In this document: positions 24,693 through 35,470 of the stretch, one piece after another
Numbering within the stretch: the stretch's first letter is position 1
How the letters are laid out: each line of letters opens with the position of its first letter
NCBI GenBank assembly: GCA_023417815.1
Contig: JAEZEI010000110.1
Coordinates: 124,001 to 188,000 of the forward strand
Length of the DNA: 64,000 nucleotides
DNA from: Bacteroidota bacterium
Lineage (GTDB): Bacteria > Bacteroidota > Bacteroidia > Chitinophagales > Chitinophagaceae
Direction of reading: 5' to 3'
Notes under the pieces: generated by a model
Told to the model about the DNA's origin: nothing
What the model saw: only the letters and a program-made list of their open reading frames with translations
Databases searched by the model: none
Program-made: the position numbers and the translations under genes

Positions 24693-27600
24693 TTATTCCG
24701 CTGTGAATACAATTGAGTTCAGGTTATTCGACAGGTTCACTTCTCCATTTGCCTGCCTTAGCCTTGAGCTCAATGTAAATGTTGAAAGGTTAGGCGTATT
24801 ACGCTTGATCTTAACCGCAACCCTCACCAACTGACCGCAACCGATCGTTCCTGGGCCGCCAGGCAATGTTGGATCGATCTTGATCAGCGACATGAATGCC
24901 GGGCTGCTGTTATCAACCTTCCATTGTGCATTATCTACACTGTATGGTATAAAGCCAAGGTTTGCAGTGGTGATGGTATTATCGAACGTAATGTTGTAAC
25001 CGGCAACCTTGGTGATCCTGATGGTATCACCTACCGCAGGGTTACCACCGATCTCAGATACGTTGAAAATGATGGTGTTCTCTGCGCCATTTGTCATGAA
25101 GAAATTGGATGAATAATCCGATCCCAATGACAGGTCTGGATTTGTACCTGAAGGTTGAGTAACCGTTGCATTCACGGAAGCAGTGCATCCGCTGGCATCA
25201 GTAACTGTTACAACATAGTTTCCTCCTGCAAGACCGGTGAAGTTTCCTGAAACAGCGCCGGTAGTATTCACTGTAGGCCCTGCAATAGTATAGGTATAGC
25301 CAGGGTTACCACCGCTTGCAGTTACAGATATCGTTCCGTTCGTACCGCCGTTGCAGGCATTTCCTGTAACACTATTCAGTGCCAGCGAAACTGCTGATGC
25401 TGGCTGGTTAACCACGTAAGAAACAGAATTTGTACATCCATTCGCATCTGTAGTGGTTACAGTGTAGAGTCCTGATGTAAGGCCTGTGAACGCACCAGAT
25501 ACTGCGCCAGTGGTATTAACTGTTGGACCTGCAATTGTAAAGCTGTAAGGCCCTGTACCGCCGCTCACGCTTGTTACTGTTACTGTACCATTATTACCAT
25601 TGTGGCAGCTAACTGCTGTTCCGGTTAAGGAAGTCGACAGGATGCCAGGCTGGGTTACTGTATAGTTAGCAGTTGTGCTGCAACCGTTGGCATCAGTAAT
25701 TGTAACAGTATAAGTGCCTGCGGGGAGCCCGGTAGCCGTTGGCGTGAATTGAGCCGGAACAGTATTCCATGAATAGCTGTAGTTAGGAGTGCCACCGGTT
25801 ACGGTAACCGTGGCAGAACCATTGTTGCCGCCAAAACATGTTACGTTGGTTCCAGTTGTTCCTGCAACAAGTGCTGCAGGCTGGTTGATTGTAACAGTAG
25901 TGGAAACCGTGCAAATATTATTAGCAGGTGCATCACCCGTAGCGCTCACTGTTACAGTGTAAACCCCTGCAGGCAGGCCGGTTGTAACCGCCGTAGTGCT
26001 AACCACCACGTTAGATGAATTGGTTATGCTGATAGTAGTTCCCGGACTTGCAGTCACAGTAATTCCGCCATTTGATGCACCATTGCAGGTAACATTGGTT
26101 GGAACCGCTGAAACCGTTGCAGGGAAAGTATACTGCAGCGTAGCGTTATTATTATTGAGATCCTCATCTACTGTAGTGCTGCTGATGCCTGCACTTATCA
26201 TAGACGTACATGTGAGGCTTCCTCTTACATTGAACACTGCAACATCTGCAAAGTCTGCAGGTATTATCGCTGTTTGCGTACCTGTGATCACCTGGTTTCC
26301 TCCTACCGTTGCCACTGACCAGTCGAAATATGCACTTAGTGGTGCAGTTGAAAGATCAAAGGCCGGGTCAAGGATCATCCTGCTACCAAGGTCGATGGTT
26401 ACAGTTGTAGTTCCATCAGGAATACCATTAAGCTGGCTGAGGTTATAAACCGGCAGTTTCAGCTTGTAAACCTGTCCGAATGCAAGAGTGTTCGAGTTCT
26501 GGGAAACATCACCGGCATTGGTGATATCCATTCCACCTACAGCAGGATCATTTATTGATACCACCGCTGTAGCCACCGCACTTGTACATGCGCTGTTGAA
26601 TTGAACCAGGGTGTACGGAGTAGCGCTTGAAGGAACGATGATAGAAGGTGTTGTTTCACCTGTGCTCCACAGCAGAGATTCTGTATAACCTGTAGCTGTC
26701 AGTGTGAAAGTATAGTTACCATTATTAACAATGGTGATGCCCGGAGTGGCCGGAGTTGCCACCTGCACATCCACCATAGCAACCAGCGCAGGAGAAGTAC
26801 ATCCGCCTGTCTGGTAGGTTACGTTGAATGTTCCGCCGGCAGCAGGGATAGTAAAGATGCCGTCCGTATTGGTATAATCTACACCGTCGATGCTGTAGGC
26901 AATTCCCGCAGCCGGAGCCGGTGTATTCACCACGATCGTTCCCAGTGAAGAACATGTTGGCTGGGTCACAGTAGCTGTGGGCGTGGCCAGTTGCGCAGGC
27001 TCAGTAATAGTGGTTGTTACACTGGCGCTGCAACCTGCTGCATCAGTAACAACTATAGTATACGTGCCGGCGCTTACTACGAACTCATTTGATGATTGTG
27101 GTGTACCGCCATTCAATGAGTACATCTTTCCGTCTGTTCCGCCTGTTGCATCAGCGGTAATGGTTGATGTTTCACCAAAACAATTTATTGGAGTATGTGT
27201 TTCTGTGATAGCGATCGGCGCAGTGGTCAGTGTTACAATTGTTCCTGCTCCGCCGCCTGTTACCATACGCTCATCGGTGCCGTTAGACCCGAAAGTGTTT
27301 CCGCTTACGGTAACACCACATACCACGGGAGAGTTACCGCGACCAAAGTAAAGGTCATTCAGGTTTGCCTGGTTGCCGTCCGTATTGGTGTTGGAAACAT
27401 AAGGCTGGTGCCCTGCCTGCAGTTGCAGACCTACATCATTACCTGTAAGGTTGTTTCCTGTTACCGTATGGTTAGTTCCTTCAACCACGATACCGAAACC
27501 GGTACTGGAACTTGAACCATTATCCTGAACATAACCGCTGACAGTATTGTTGCTTACCACAACACCTGTAGGAATGTCGGCATTGCCTTCGCTCACCACA

Positions 27601-30600
27601 AGCCCGCGGCGGATAACCACGATACCGCCAAGATCGCGTACTTCAGAAGGACGAAGCGATGCAAATGAAGCAGTTTGGGAAACAGTGTTTCCGTCAACCA
27701 CTATGCTGCCCGCACCGCTGGTAGAACCTGTTCCTTCCGGAAGCTTGATCTCGATACCGAAACGACCGTTGTTGGTCAGTGTATTGTTTGCTACAACGTT
27801 TGGACCGGCAGTGCCGCCCAGGCCTATCAGGCCAATACCGTTGTCGCCATTATCATGAACATTATTATTAGATACGTTCACGTTCGAACCCTTTCCATCA
27901 CTCAGTTCAATACCACAGCAATTGTTGTTGAATACATGGTTGCCGGTAATGGTGATGTTTTCTTTCAGGCCATTCCAGATCACGATGCCACGCGCACCTG
28001 AAAGATGGTTGAACACTGTATTGTTTGTAATGGTGACTCCATTCACAGGACCGTTTGCATAGATCCCGGAAGAGTTGGTGTTATTATGCACCTTAACTCC
28101 CGATACAACCAGGCCATGGTTACCTGCATTTGCATAAATACCTGCATGTGCATTACCACTTGCACCGCTGTGATTTCTCACAGTCAGGTCTTTTATGGTA
28201 ACATTGGTAACGCCAGTGTTGATCAAAATTCCTGAACCATTTCCTAATCCTGTACCATCAATGATAGAAGTAGCTGAATCAACACCCTGGAGGGTAAGTG
28301 ATTTGGTAATAACCACTTTTTCATTGAACTCATACGCATCAAGCTCTATTACATCACCAGGGTTTGCTGCATTAACAGCAGGCTGAATGGTAGTGTAGTA
28401 AAGATCCTGCGTAATGTTGTGAACAGGGCCAAGGGTACAAGCACCTGCAACAGGCTGGAAGCCGGTGGCCGGAGAATCGTCTGTGCCGTTGTTCAGGTAA
28501 GGCATATAGTTAATGCCCGGGGTAGGACCAACCGCTGCTGCAATGGCTGCACCTGAAGCTGCAGTTCCCCACCAGTTACATGTAAAGTCCTGTACAAATG
28601 TACCGGTTGCTGTGGGTGCGGTAACCACACCATTCGTATGACCAGAAACAGAGTTGTTGTTAAAGGTCATGTAGTTTGTGGCCGTGGTTAAATGGTCAAT
28701 ATAGAATGCGTCTGCTACGTTGCGTACAAAGTTATTGTTGTAAACACCTTTTACATCCTTGTTGTCATATCCCCATATCTCTGTGGTTTGATAGATACCG
28801 GTGCTTCCTGCCCTGCCCATACCATCAATGGTATTTGCATTGAAGGTTACGGTAACATCAGCATAATGACCGGTGTTTGCAAAACCTACGTCAACGTTAT
28901 TGATAGTATTTCTTTCAACGGTAACGGCCCTGTACGGAGCAAATACAAATATTCCGTAGCTGTTTGTTTTACCGTTGCTAACCGTGTTCTCATAAATATG
29001 ATCGGCTACACCACCGCTGCTGCCATTGTTGTCGGTATGGATACCAGACCCGGCATTGGTTACAGTATTGCCATAGTACACTGCACCTTTAGAGTGGTTA
29101 GCAGCTATACCATCATTAACATCATTGATAGTGTTATTGGCGATGGTACCTGTACCGGCCCATTGCATTATCGCAATTGAAGCTGCTTCACCTTTTACAT
29201 TCTCAACCGTGTTACCTGTAATTGTGAATGAACCGGAAGAAGATGCATAGATACCGCGCAGGTAAATATTCTTAATGATATTACCTACTATCTGCATATT
29301 ATTCCATGTACCTGCACCGTGATCGGTAATGATACCATTCCTGGCGTTAATATCTGCGCCATTTGATGCAAATCCTCCACCGATCAATGGATTGTCTCCG
29401 TCTACGGTAACACCGGTGATCATAACATCATGTGCACGAACTGTGAAAACGTTCACACTTCCGGCACACACTGAAGATGGCGTTCCGCAGAAATAACCGT
29501 TCGTGGCAGGATGTACAATAACCACGTTCTTATCAGCACCCTGGATGGTTAGTGTTTTATTCACCAGCACATTCTCTGCATAGGTACCCGCATCCACGTG
29601 AATGGTTGCACCTGCAGGAGCTACATTGATCGCGTGCTGTATTGTTGCAAAAGGCGAAGCTGCAGTTCCTGCATTTGCATCAGAACCTGTTGCGCCTGTT
29701 ATAAGATCGCCTGTTGTTGATCCGTCATTTACATAAAGATCTGTCGGAACTGATCCGCAAGATCCTGGAGTTGGCTGGAAGCCTGCAGCAGCATCAGAAT
29801 CAGCACCAGACCACAGGAATGGAGTATAAGTGATCAAAGCTGCTTCCACACCCTTGATGTCTGCATTCACACCCGGGTCTGTTCCTCCGAGCTGTGATGG
29901 CACCAGTGCAGCATAGCCAGGCTCTGTTGTAGCAGTGGCGCTGTAAGCAGGAGCCATTGTGCCATACCAGTTGCAGGTGGCATCAAAGCCTGTGAAGTCT
30001 CCCACATTTGCGGCCGGTGTAGCACCTGCACGCTGGAAGCTTATTTGTGAATACCAGTTGCCGCTTATGTTATTGTTATTGATCTTCAGACCAACACCCG
30101 AAGTGGCACCCTGGTCAAAGTTCACCAGTAAACCGTGAGTATGGTTGTTGGTGATGAAGTTGTTTGAAATTTCACCGCCGTTCAGGTTGCCCCAGATCTG
30201 GAAGCCTGTCCTGTTCGCATCGATGGTTGAATTCTTAACCACGAAGTCCTGGCAGTTATGAATGTAGATACCATTGCGGTTGTCTTTTACAAGCACGTTA
30301 TCTATCGTAAGCCTGTCCACATTCTCTACAATGATACCTTCTGTTTTTGGAGAGCTGTACCAGTCACCATAATCGCGGGTAACTGTTACATCTTTAATAG
30401 TAACATCTGCTGCGGTAACGGTAACTGTACGCTGACCGGTGAATGCGCCGCGGATGATCGCTGCCTGGCTCTGGCCGTCAAGCGTAACCGCTTTGTTCAC
30501 CACGATGTCGCCATTATAGGTTCCATCAGCAATATTAACCACATCGCCCACGCTGGCCTTATTGATCATGGTTTGAATATTACCCTTTCCTGAAGGAGTG

Positions 30601-33600
30601 AAACCTGTGGTAACAGTATATACATTACCGGCCTTTACTCTTACCAGGCCTGCACCATGATGAACGCGTGCATCAACATCAAACAGTTCCTGGAGGGTTA
30701 ATGAACCGGCAGCCACACCATTAAAGCTTGCACCGGTAAGATCTGCCACGAAGGAAGGATCTACGGTGCTGAGGTTTACGAATGTACCGTGACCGATGAA
30801 GTTGTTGCCCGGCATTGCGAAAGTGCCTGTAAGTACAGGAGCGCCGCCAAGAGCAACTGCACCTATTCCTGTTGAACCAAGATCGAAGGTATTGCCTGTT
30901 ACAACCGTAGTTGCAACATTGTCTTCCAGGTTAAGGTGGCTTCTTAAGAAATCGAATTTGTTGTTCGTGATATTAACCGTACCTGTTCCACCCTGCTTCC
31001 AGATACCACGCCTCCACGACTGGTTGCCGAAGATGCCTGTAGAAGAACCGGTGAAATAGTTGTTATCAATTGTAAGTGTTGTAGCCGCTGTCGGGAAGTT
31101 TACATAGATGGCACGGTAGTCTGATCCGCCCTGTCCGCCGCCGGTTGTACCCGAGTTACGGAAGAACAGGTTGTTCTGGATCACGTGCCCGAATGAAGTA
31201 TGCAGGTTCACTGCGTGCCTGATAACTGCCGATGCAGGGAAGTCATTATCAACAATGCGGAAGCCCTGTAATGTTACTGCTGTGGCCGATGTAATGTTGA
31301 TGTGGTTACCTCCTGTTGAAGGCATGTTAGCGGTGAAATCAAGTACAGATTCAGCATTAACATAACCTGTTACCGGCGATGAAGCTGCATTCGCACCCTT
31401 GATCTGCACACCTTTATTGATGACAAGTGATGATGGCGTGTACGTTCCGGCATCAACCCAGATATTGTTTCCTTCACCAGCAACCGCCAGCGCTTTCTGA
31501 AGCGTTGCGAACGGCGCTGATGCAGAACCGGCATTGTTATCATCACCCACTGCAGTGGTGTACACATCACCTGAAAGTGAATTGTCGTTCACATAAAAGT
31601 CAGATGCTGTGGCACATGCTGCAGATGGCTGGAAGCCCGGTGCTGCACTGCCGTCTGTTCCGTCTAACAGGTAAGGACTTGAGATCACATTGCCTGATGT
31701 GGAAGCGGCTACATCTGCGCCCAGCTTGCTGAACCAGTTGCATGAAGCAGTTACAGATGCAGGGGCTGCATTGATGATGGTTTTATTTGAAGCCTGCAGG
31801 AAGTTATTTACTACCACAACTCCTGTTGGGGTAGCAGGTACTTTGCCAGACTCATTAAATCTTAAAGCATTTACACCTCCGGAAATAATATTGTTCTCAA
31901 CCAGCACACCGCTTAAAGTTGCCGGCCATGTTGCATAAGAACCATCATCACGTGCCTTGATAGTTACCGCAACCGGGTTCTCAACGTTGGTTGCACCACC
32001 CATTAATCCACTGTTGGTGATGGTTGAATTGCGAAGGGTGATGTTTGAATAAGCGCCATTCTTCAGGTTGATGTCGATACCCGCATTAAAACCATAGGTA
32101 GCGTTCTTTCCTGAATTGTTCATTACAACATTATCGAACGTTGCGTTGCTAAGCTTTTCAAAATACATTCCTTTTATGTCATTATCACTCGCATCTACAT
32201 TTTTGAAAAGCACGTTATCAAAGGTGTTTCCTGCCGCACCTGTTTGAACCGCTGCAATGTAAACACCCTGTGAGTTGCCTTTGATTTCCGTGTCCTCAAC
32301 AGTTACGCCGGTGATCTGCGCGGCAGTGCCAGCCCTTAAGCCAAGGGAAACGTTGTTATTGAGTTTTGAATTCTTAATGGAAAGTCCTGAAACACCGTTT
32401 GCCATTTCAATACCGGTACCGGTTCCTGCAGTTGCACCGCAGTTGGCCACAGATTCAATTCCATCAAGGGATATATTATCAGCATTTACCACGAAACCGT
32501 AATTGTACCCTGTAACGCGAAGGTCTTTTACGGTTGAACCGTCTGCCGTGATAGTGATGCCGTTAGAAGCAACACATGGAACAGCAGGTGTAATTATAGT
32601 TGCTGCTCCCCCTGCTCCTGTTATGGTGAGCGATTTGTTCAGGGCAACCACTTCATTATAGGTGCCTGCATCAACCCAGATGGTATGTCCTGCAGATGCC
32701 ACGCTGATAGCATGAGCTATGGTTGCGAAGGGTGCAGAAGCCGTACCCGGGTTTGCATCATTACCAATAGCGGCAGTGAATACATCCCCTGCGGTTGAAT
32801 TATCATTTACATAGAATGCTGTTTGCGGGTTTACCGTTAAGGTTTGCATAACCGGTGTTGCCGCCAGGTAATTTGCATCTCCTGCCTGTGAAGCCGTGAT
32901 GTCTGTGGTACCCGGGCCAACAATGGTTACCATGTCGCCGGAAACGGTTGCCACCAGCGGGTTAGAACTGGAATAGCTTACAGCTAATCCTGAAGAGGCT
33001 ACTGCACCAAGCTGGAAGTCTGCATCACCCATGTTAACCGGGGTTAGCGGCGAGAAGGTGATGGATTGCGGTGCCTGGTCGATAGTAATCACCAGGGTCT
33101 CATTTGCCGTACCTCCTGCATTGGTTGCTGAAATGGTAGTGTTGGTAACGCCCACGGCAGTAGGGGTACCTGCTATTACCGCGCCGGAAAGGCCCAGGCC
33201 TGCAGGCAGCGGCGCTGCACCATACGATGTAGGGGTGTTGGTGGCAGTGATCGTGTAAGTCAGGGGTGTATTATAAGTACCGTTCAGGGTTAGGGGACTG
33301 TTAATTACGGGTGCTGGGATAGCAGCCACAGTACCATTGATAATAAAGTCATGTGAAGCGCTAAACTGGTTTAGATACCAAGTGCCCGTTGCACCAGAAG
33401 CACCAAAAATCACCAATCTAAATGTGATATTATCTCCTGAAGAAACATTTTGTAAAGCTGAAATAGTGGAAAGATCTATTGCAGCTTGCGAATTTCCTGG
33501 GCCGGATGTATTTCCACCCCATGTGATAGGACCGCCTATATCAACATAGCTTCCAGAATTGATCTGGTATTGCCATTGTCCTGTAGTTGCGCCAGAAGAT

Positions 33601-34022
33601 GATCTCCTAACATTATAAGCAGAAATACTGCTCAATGAAACTTGGTAACCAGAATTTGCTTCAATTTCAAAAGTTACATAGTCCTCGTTTGCAATTGCTG
33701 AAGCCAAATCAGCTTCAGTTAATCCATTTCCGCCCCAGGCATTTGACGCCGCAGTTGGGGTCGTAGTAATACCACCCCCTCGTGTCAATCCGACAATTGT
33801 TAAATTGGAATTTGAGGTTGTCGGAGCCATCGGAGAGAGACCGTAACCTGAAACTCCTGTAAATTCCCAGGATGCTATTGGTCCCTGCCCCCAGGAAATC
33901 CCTGAGCAGAAGAGTAGTGCGACCATTAAACTGGCCTGCCACCATCGGTTAATTCGCCGTATACCGGCGGTCAAATTGTTGTCCATGTGCAGTGTTTTAA
34001 TGCTTTTAATATTTAGATTCAT
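24693..34022 (-). CDS. Giant secreted beta-helix protein A2 (3109 aa)
   Basis: A long n-region with a signal peptide ending WGQG near residue 46 leads a modular extracellular protein. Order (approximate residues): a jelly-roll/lectin-like domain (45-230), an Ig-like putative domain (235-317) and a BIG2-like domain (320-395). Then five right-handed parallel beta-helix blocks (395-2265) follow; three begin with YVNDxS...ASxPFATIxxA...WVDAGTY, and several end in CNWxG/CNWF plus GFQP. Ig/SprB-like domains (2270-2480), the shared cassette module (2485-2635, DPAVGGMDITNAGDVSQNS), four SprB-type repeats (2635-2955) and a C-terminal domain from PDLSLGSDY to NSIVFTAE complete the protein. No type A or B sorting domain is present. 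A start at 33986 is possible. The gene begins 9 nt after C1. Confidence 0.88.
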   Translation of the reverse strand: MNLNIKSIKTLHMDNNLTAGIRRINRWWQASLMVALLFCSGISWGQGPIASWEFTGVSGYGLSPMAPTTSNSNLTIVGLTRGGGITTTPTAASNAWGGNGLTEADLASAIANEDYVTFEIEANSGYQVSLSSISAYNVRRSSSGATTGQWQYQINSGSYVDIGGPITWGGNTSGPGNSQAAIDLSTISALQNVSSGDNITFRLVIFGASGATGTWYLNQFSASHDFIINGTVAAIPAPVINSPLTLNGTYNTPLTYTITATNTPTSYGAAPLPAGLGLSGAVIAGTPTAVGVTNTTISATNAGGTANETLVITIDQAPQSITFSPLTPVNMGDADFQLGAVASSGLAVSYSSSNPLVATVSGDMVTIVGPGTTDITASQAGDANYLAATPVMQTLTVNPQTAFYVNDNSTAGDVFTAAIGNDANPGTASAPFATIAHAISVASAGHTIWVDAGTYNEVVALNKSLTITGAGGAATIITPAVPCVASNGITITADGSTVKDLRVTGYNYGFVVNADNISLDGIESVANCGATAGTGTGIEMANGVSGLSIKNSKLNNNVSLGLRAGTAAQITGVTVEDTEIKGNSQGVYIAAVQTGAAGNTFDNVLFKNVDASDNDIKGMYFEKLSNATFDNVVMNNSGKNATYGFNAGIDINLKNGAYSNITLRNSTITNSGLMGGATNVENPVAVTIKARDDGSYATWPATLSGVLVENNIISGGVNALRFNESGKVPATPTGVVVVNNFLQASNKTIINAAPASVTASCNWFSKLGADVAASTSGNVISSPYLLDGTDGSAAPGFQPSAACATASDFYVNDNSLSGDVYTTAVGDDNNAGSASAPFATLQKALAVAGEGNNIWVDAGTYTPSSLVINKGVQIKGANAASSPVTGYVNAESVLDFTANMPSTGGNHINITSATAVTLQGFRIVDNDFPASAVIRHAVNLHTSFGHVIQNNLFFRNSGTTGGGQGGSDYRAIYVNFPTAATTLTIDNNYFTGSSTGIFGNQSWRRGIWKQGGTGTVNITNNKFDFLRSHLNLEDNVATTVVTGNTFDLGSTGIGAVALGGAPVLTGTFAMPGNNFIGHGTFVNLSTVDPSFVADLTGASFNGVAAGSLTLQELFDVDARVHHGAGLVRVKAGNVYTVTTGFTPSGKGNIQTMINKASVGDVVNIADGTYNGDIVVNKAVTLDGQSQAAIIRGAFTGQRTVTVTAADVTIKDVTVTRDYGDWYSSPKTEGIIVENVDRLTIDNVLVKDNRNGIYIHNCQDFVVKNSTIDANRTGFQIWGNLNGGEISNNFITNNHTHGLLVNFDQGATSGVGLKINNNNISGNWYSQISFQRAGATPAANVGDFTGFDATCNWYGTMAPAYSATATTEPGYAALVPSQLGGTDPGVNADIKGVEAALITYTPFLWSGADSDAAAGFQPTPGSCGSVPTDLYVNDGSTTGDLITGATGSDANAGTAASPFATIQHAINVAPAGATIHVDAGTYAENVLVNKTLTIQGADKNVVIVHPATNGYFCGTPSSVCAGSVNVFTVRAHDVMITGVTVDGDNPLIGGGFASNGADINARNGIITDHGAGTWNNMQIVGNIIKNIYLRGIYASSSGSFTITGNTVENVKGEAASIAIMQWAGTGTIANNTINDVNDGIAANHSKGAVYYGNTVTNAGSGIHTDNNGSSGGVADHIYENTVSNGKTNSYGIFVFAPYRAVTVERNTINNVDVGFANTGHYADVTVTFNANTIDGMGRAGSTGIYQTTEIWGYDNKDVKGVYNNNFVRNVADAFYIDHLTTATNYMTFNNNSVSGHTNGVVTAPTATGTFVQDFTCNWWGTAASGAAIAAAVGPTPGINYMPYLNNGTDDSPATGFQPVAGACTLGPVHNITQDLYYTTIQPAVNAANPGDVIELDAYEFNEKVVITKSLTLQGVDSATSIIDGTGLGNGSGILINTGVTNVTIKDLTVRNHSGASGNAHAGIYANAGNHGLVVSGVKVHNNTNSSGIYANGPVNGVTITNNTVFNHLSGARGIVIWNGLKENITITGNHVFNNNCCGIELSDGKGSNVNVSNNNVHDNGDNGIGLIGLGGTAGPNVVANNTLTNNGRFGIEIKLPEGTGSTSGAGSIVVDGNTVSQTASFASLRPSEVRDLGGIVVIRRGLVVSEGNADIPTGVVVSNNTVSGYVQDNGSSSSTGFGIVVEGTNHTVTGNNLTGNDVGLQLQAGHQPYVSNTNTDGNQANLNDLYFGRGNSPVVCGVTVSGNTFGSNGTDERMVTGGGAGTIVTLTTAPIAITETHTPINCFGETSTITADATGGTDGKMYSLNGGTPQSSNEFVVSAGTYTIVVTDAAGCSASVTTTITEPAQLATPTATVTQPTCSSLGTIVVNTPAPAAGIAYSIDGVDYTNTDGIFTIPAAGGTFNVTYQTGGCTSPALVAMVDVQVATPATPGITIVNNGNYTFTLTATGYTESLLWSTGETTPSIIVPSSATPYTLVQFNSACTSAVATAVVSINDPAVGGMDITNAGDVSQNSNTLAFGQVYKLKLPVYNLSQLNGIPDGTTTVTIDLGSRMILDPAFDLSTAPLSAYFDWSVATVGGNQVITGTQTAIIPADFADVAVFNVRGSLTCTSMISAGISSTTVDEDLNNNNATLQYTFPATVSAVPTNVTCNGASNGGITVTASPGTTISITNSSNVVVSTTAVTTGLPAGVYTVTVSATGDAPANNICTVSTTVTINQPAALVAGTTGTNVTCFGGNNGSATVTVTGGTPNYSYSWNTVPAQFTPTATGLPAGTYTVTITDANGCSTTANYTVTQPGILSTSLTGTAVSCHNGNNGTVTVTSVSGGTGPYSFTIAGPTVNTTGAVSGAFTGLTSGLYTVTTTDANGCTNSVSYVVNQPASAVSLALNSVTGNACNGGTNGTISVTASGGNPGYTYTIAGPTVNTTGAVSGNFTGLAGGNYVVTVTDASGCTASVNATVTQPSGTNPDLSLGSDYSSNFFMTNGAENTIIFNVSEIGGNPAVGDTIRITKVAGYNITFDNTITTANLGFIPYSVDNAQWKVDNSSPAFMSLIKIDPTLPGGPGTIGCGQLVRVAVKIKRNTPNLSTFTLSSRLRQANGEVNLSNNLNSIVFTAE

Positions 34023-34031
34023 CAGGGTAGT

Positions 34032-35123
34032 TTAGAATTTTTCAAAAGGCAGCGATACAGGTGTTTCGCCGTCGGCGGATAGCCTCAATATATATTTTCC
34101 CGGCGCCAGCCCGGCCACGCTATGACTGAACTGGGCGCTGTTGTTAATGGTAGTTTCTTTTTTTCCAAGCAGCCTTCCCCCCATATCCATCACCTGCAGC
34201 TGGTAGCGGCCGTTGAACAGCCCGCTGGTTGCCTTAATGTTCAGGGTTTCGCCGGCAACGGGATTGGGATAGATGCTGAACACCAGTTGTTTTTCGCAGG
34301 TGCCCGAAACGGTTTTGGTTTGGCTGTACGTGATGGCGCCATCATGGTCAACGCTCTTCACACGTATAAATAAAGAAGCCGACTGGAGCGCCTGGGTAAG
34401 GGCAAAGTCGGCTGAATAACTGTTGCGGCTTTGTGCTGCAAGTTCAGTAACCACGGTAAAATTGGTACCATCCCTGCTTGCTTCCACCTTGTAGTGGTTC
34501 ACGTTTATTTCACCTTCGGTGAAGAAGTTCACATTAATGCTGCATCCCTTCCGGGTCACCTTCACGTCAGTGAAATTCACCGGCAGCGGGCCACCTGAAT
34601 TCACCACCGTGTATTGCAGGGAGGCGAAGTTGTTCATGGGTGACTCGTCGGAAAGTGTAACCGTGGTATTATGATTTGTTATGAGCAGGTTAGTGGTGAT
34701 GGTTGAAGTTCCCAACACGGAAGGCTTTACGCGGAAAACTGCATCGCCATAAAAATCGGGAGGCAGCGGCGCTATCAGTTCGCCCACGATCTCATACTGT
34801 CCGCCATTCATTCCGCCCTGCCATGCAAAGTACTGGCTAAGCGGTGCGTTGGCGAGAACAAAGGCGGGGTCGATCACCATTTTTGAGCCCAGTCCTATTT
34901 TCCAGAACATGGACCCGGAGGGGACCGCATTCAACTGGTGCATATTAAACACGGGGATCCTGAGTTGCACAACCTGGTTAAGGGGCAGCAGGTTGGCATT
35001 CAGCGAGGTTCCGGCGAGGTTGGTGATATCCATCTGCGACACTCCCGGGTCGGCAAGCACACCCTGTGCCCTTGATCCGGCAGTAGCCAGGAGCAGCGAA
35101 ATGAATAATGTAATAATTCTCAT
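34032..35123 (-). CDS. T9SS type A sorting-domain protein C1
   Basis: I set the start at 35123 (MRIITLFISLLLATAGSRAQ), 363 residues, which gives a standard signal; the frame continues upstream without a signal-like start. The shared module occupies about residues 24-170 (ADPGVSQMDITNLAGTSLN), followed by a fibronectin III-like domain and a type A T9SS sorting domain (FSIYPNPVAGETLNI, GRLLGKKETTI, GKYILRLSADGE). It precedes giant A2 by 9 nt and is thus co-transcribed with it, while 347 nt and a possible terminator separate it from B1. It is the paralogue of C2 (22088-23188). Confidence 0.88.
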   Translation of the reverse strand: MRIITLFISLLLATAGSRAQGVLADPGVSQMDITNLAGTSLNANLLPLNQVVQLRIPVFNMHQLNAVPSGSMFWKIGLGSKMVIDPAFVLANAPLSQYFAWQGGMNGGQYEIVGELIAPLPPDFYGDAVFRVKPSVLGTSTITTNLLITNHNTTVTLSDESPMNNFASLQYTVVNSGGPLPVNFTDVKVTRKGCSINVNFFTEGEINVNHYKVEASRDGTNFTVVTELAAQSRNSYSADFALTQALQSASLFIRVKSVDHDGAITYSQTKTVSGTCEKQLVFSIYPNPVAGETLNIKATSGLFNGRYQLQVMDMGGRLLGKKETTINNSAQFSHSVAGLAPGKYILRLSADGETPVSLPFEKF

Positions 35124-35385
35124 GCAATATGATTTTGGTTCAGATAAAGCAAAGGGATGCGTGTTACCGCATGCGATAAAGGATAGTGATGCGCTCCGCA
35201 TGGAGTGATTATTCCAAATTCATCAGTCTTTGGAACCTATTGGATCTTATGTGCTTGATTGCCCGGCAGGGCGGTTTTCACGAGAAGAAGCCTGTAGGAT
35301 AGGCCGGGTTGGATTTGCTGGTTGGGTGGTGTTTCAGGTGATTTAACCGGGGTTAAAACTATAGGATGTCGGCAGGCGTTTTGGT

Positions 35386-35429
35386 AAAAGATGCCGGATG
35401 GTAAATATATAATCATATCACCCGGCATC
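35386..35429 (-). terminator. Long-loop hairpin after B1
   Basis: On the minus strand GATGCCGG (35422-35429 complement) pairs with CCGGCATC (35390-35397) across a 24-nt loop and is followed by TTTTACC. It lies 42 nt after the B1 stop. The remainder of the 35124-35470 gap must hold the C1 promoter, but I find no exact -33/-7 pair in it. Confidence 0.55.
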
Positions 35430-35470
35430 CAAGCAAATCATAATGTTTTTAAACGTTTTTTTTTGAACGA

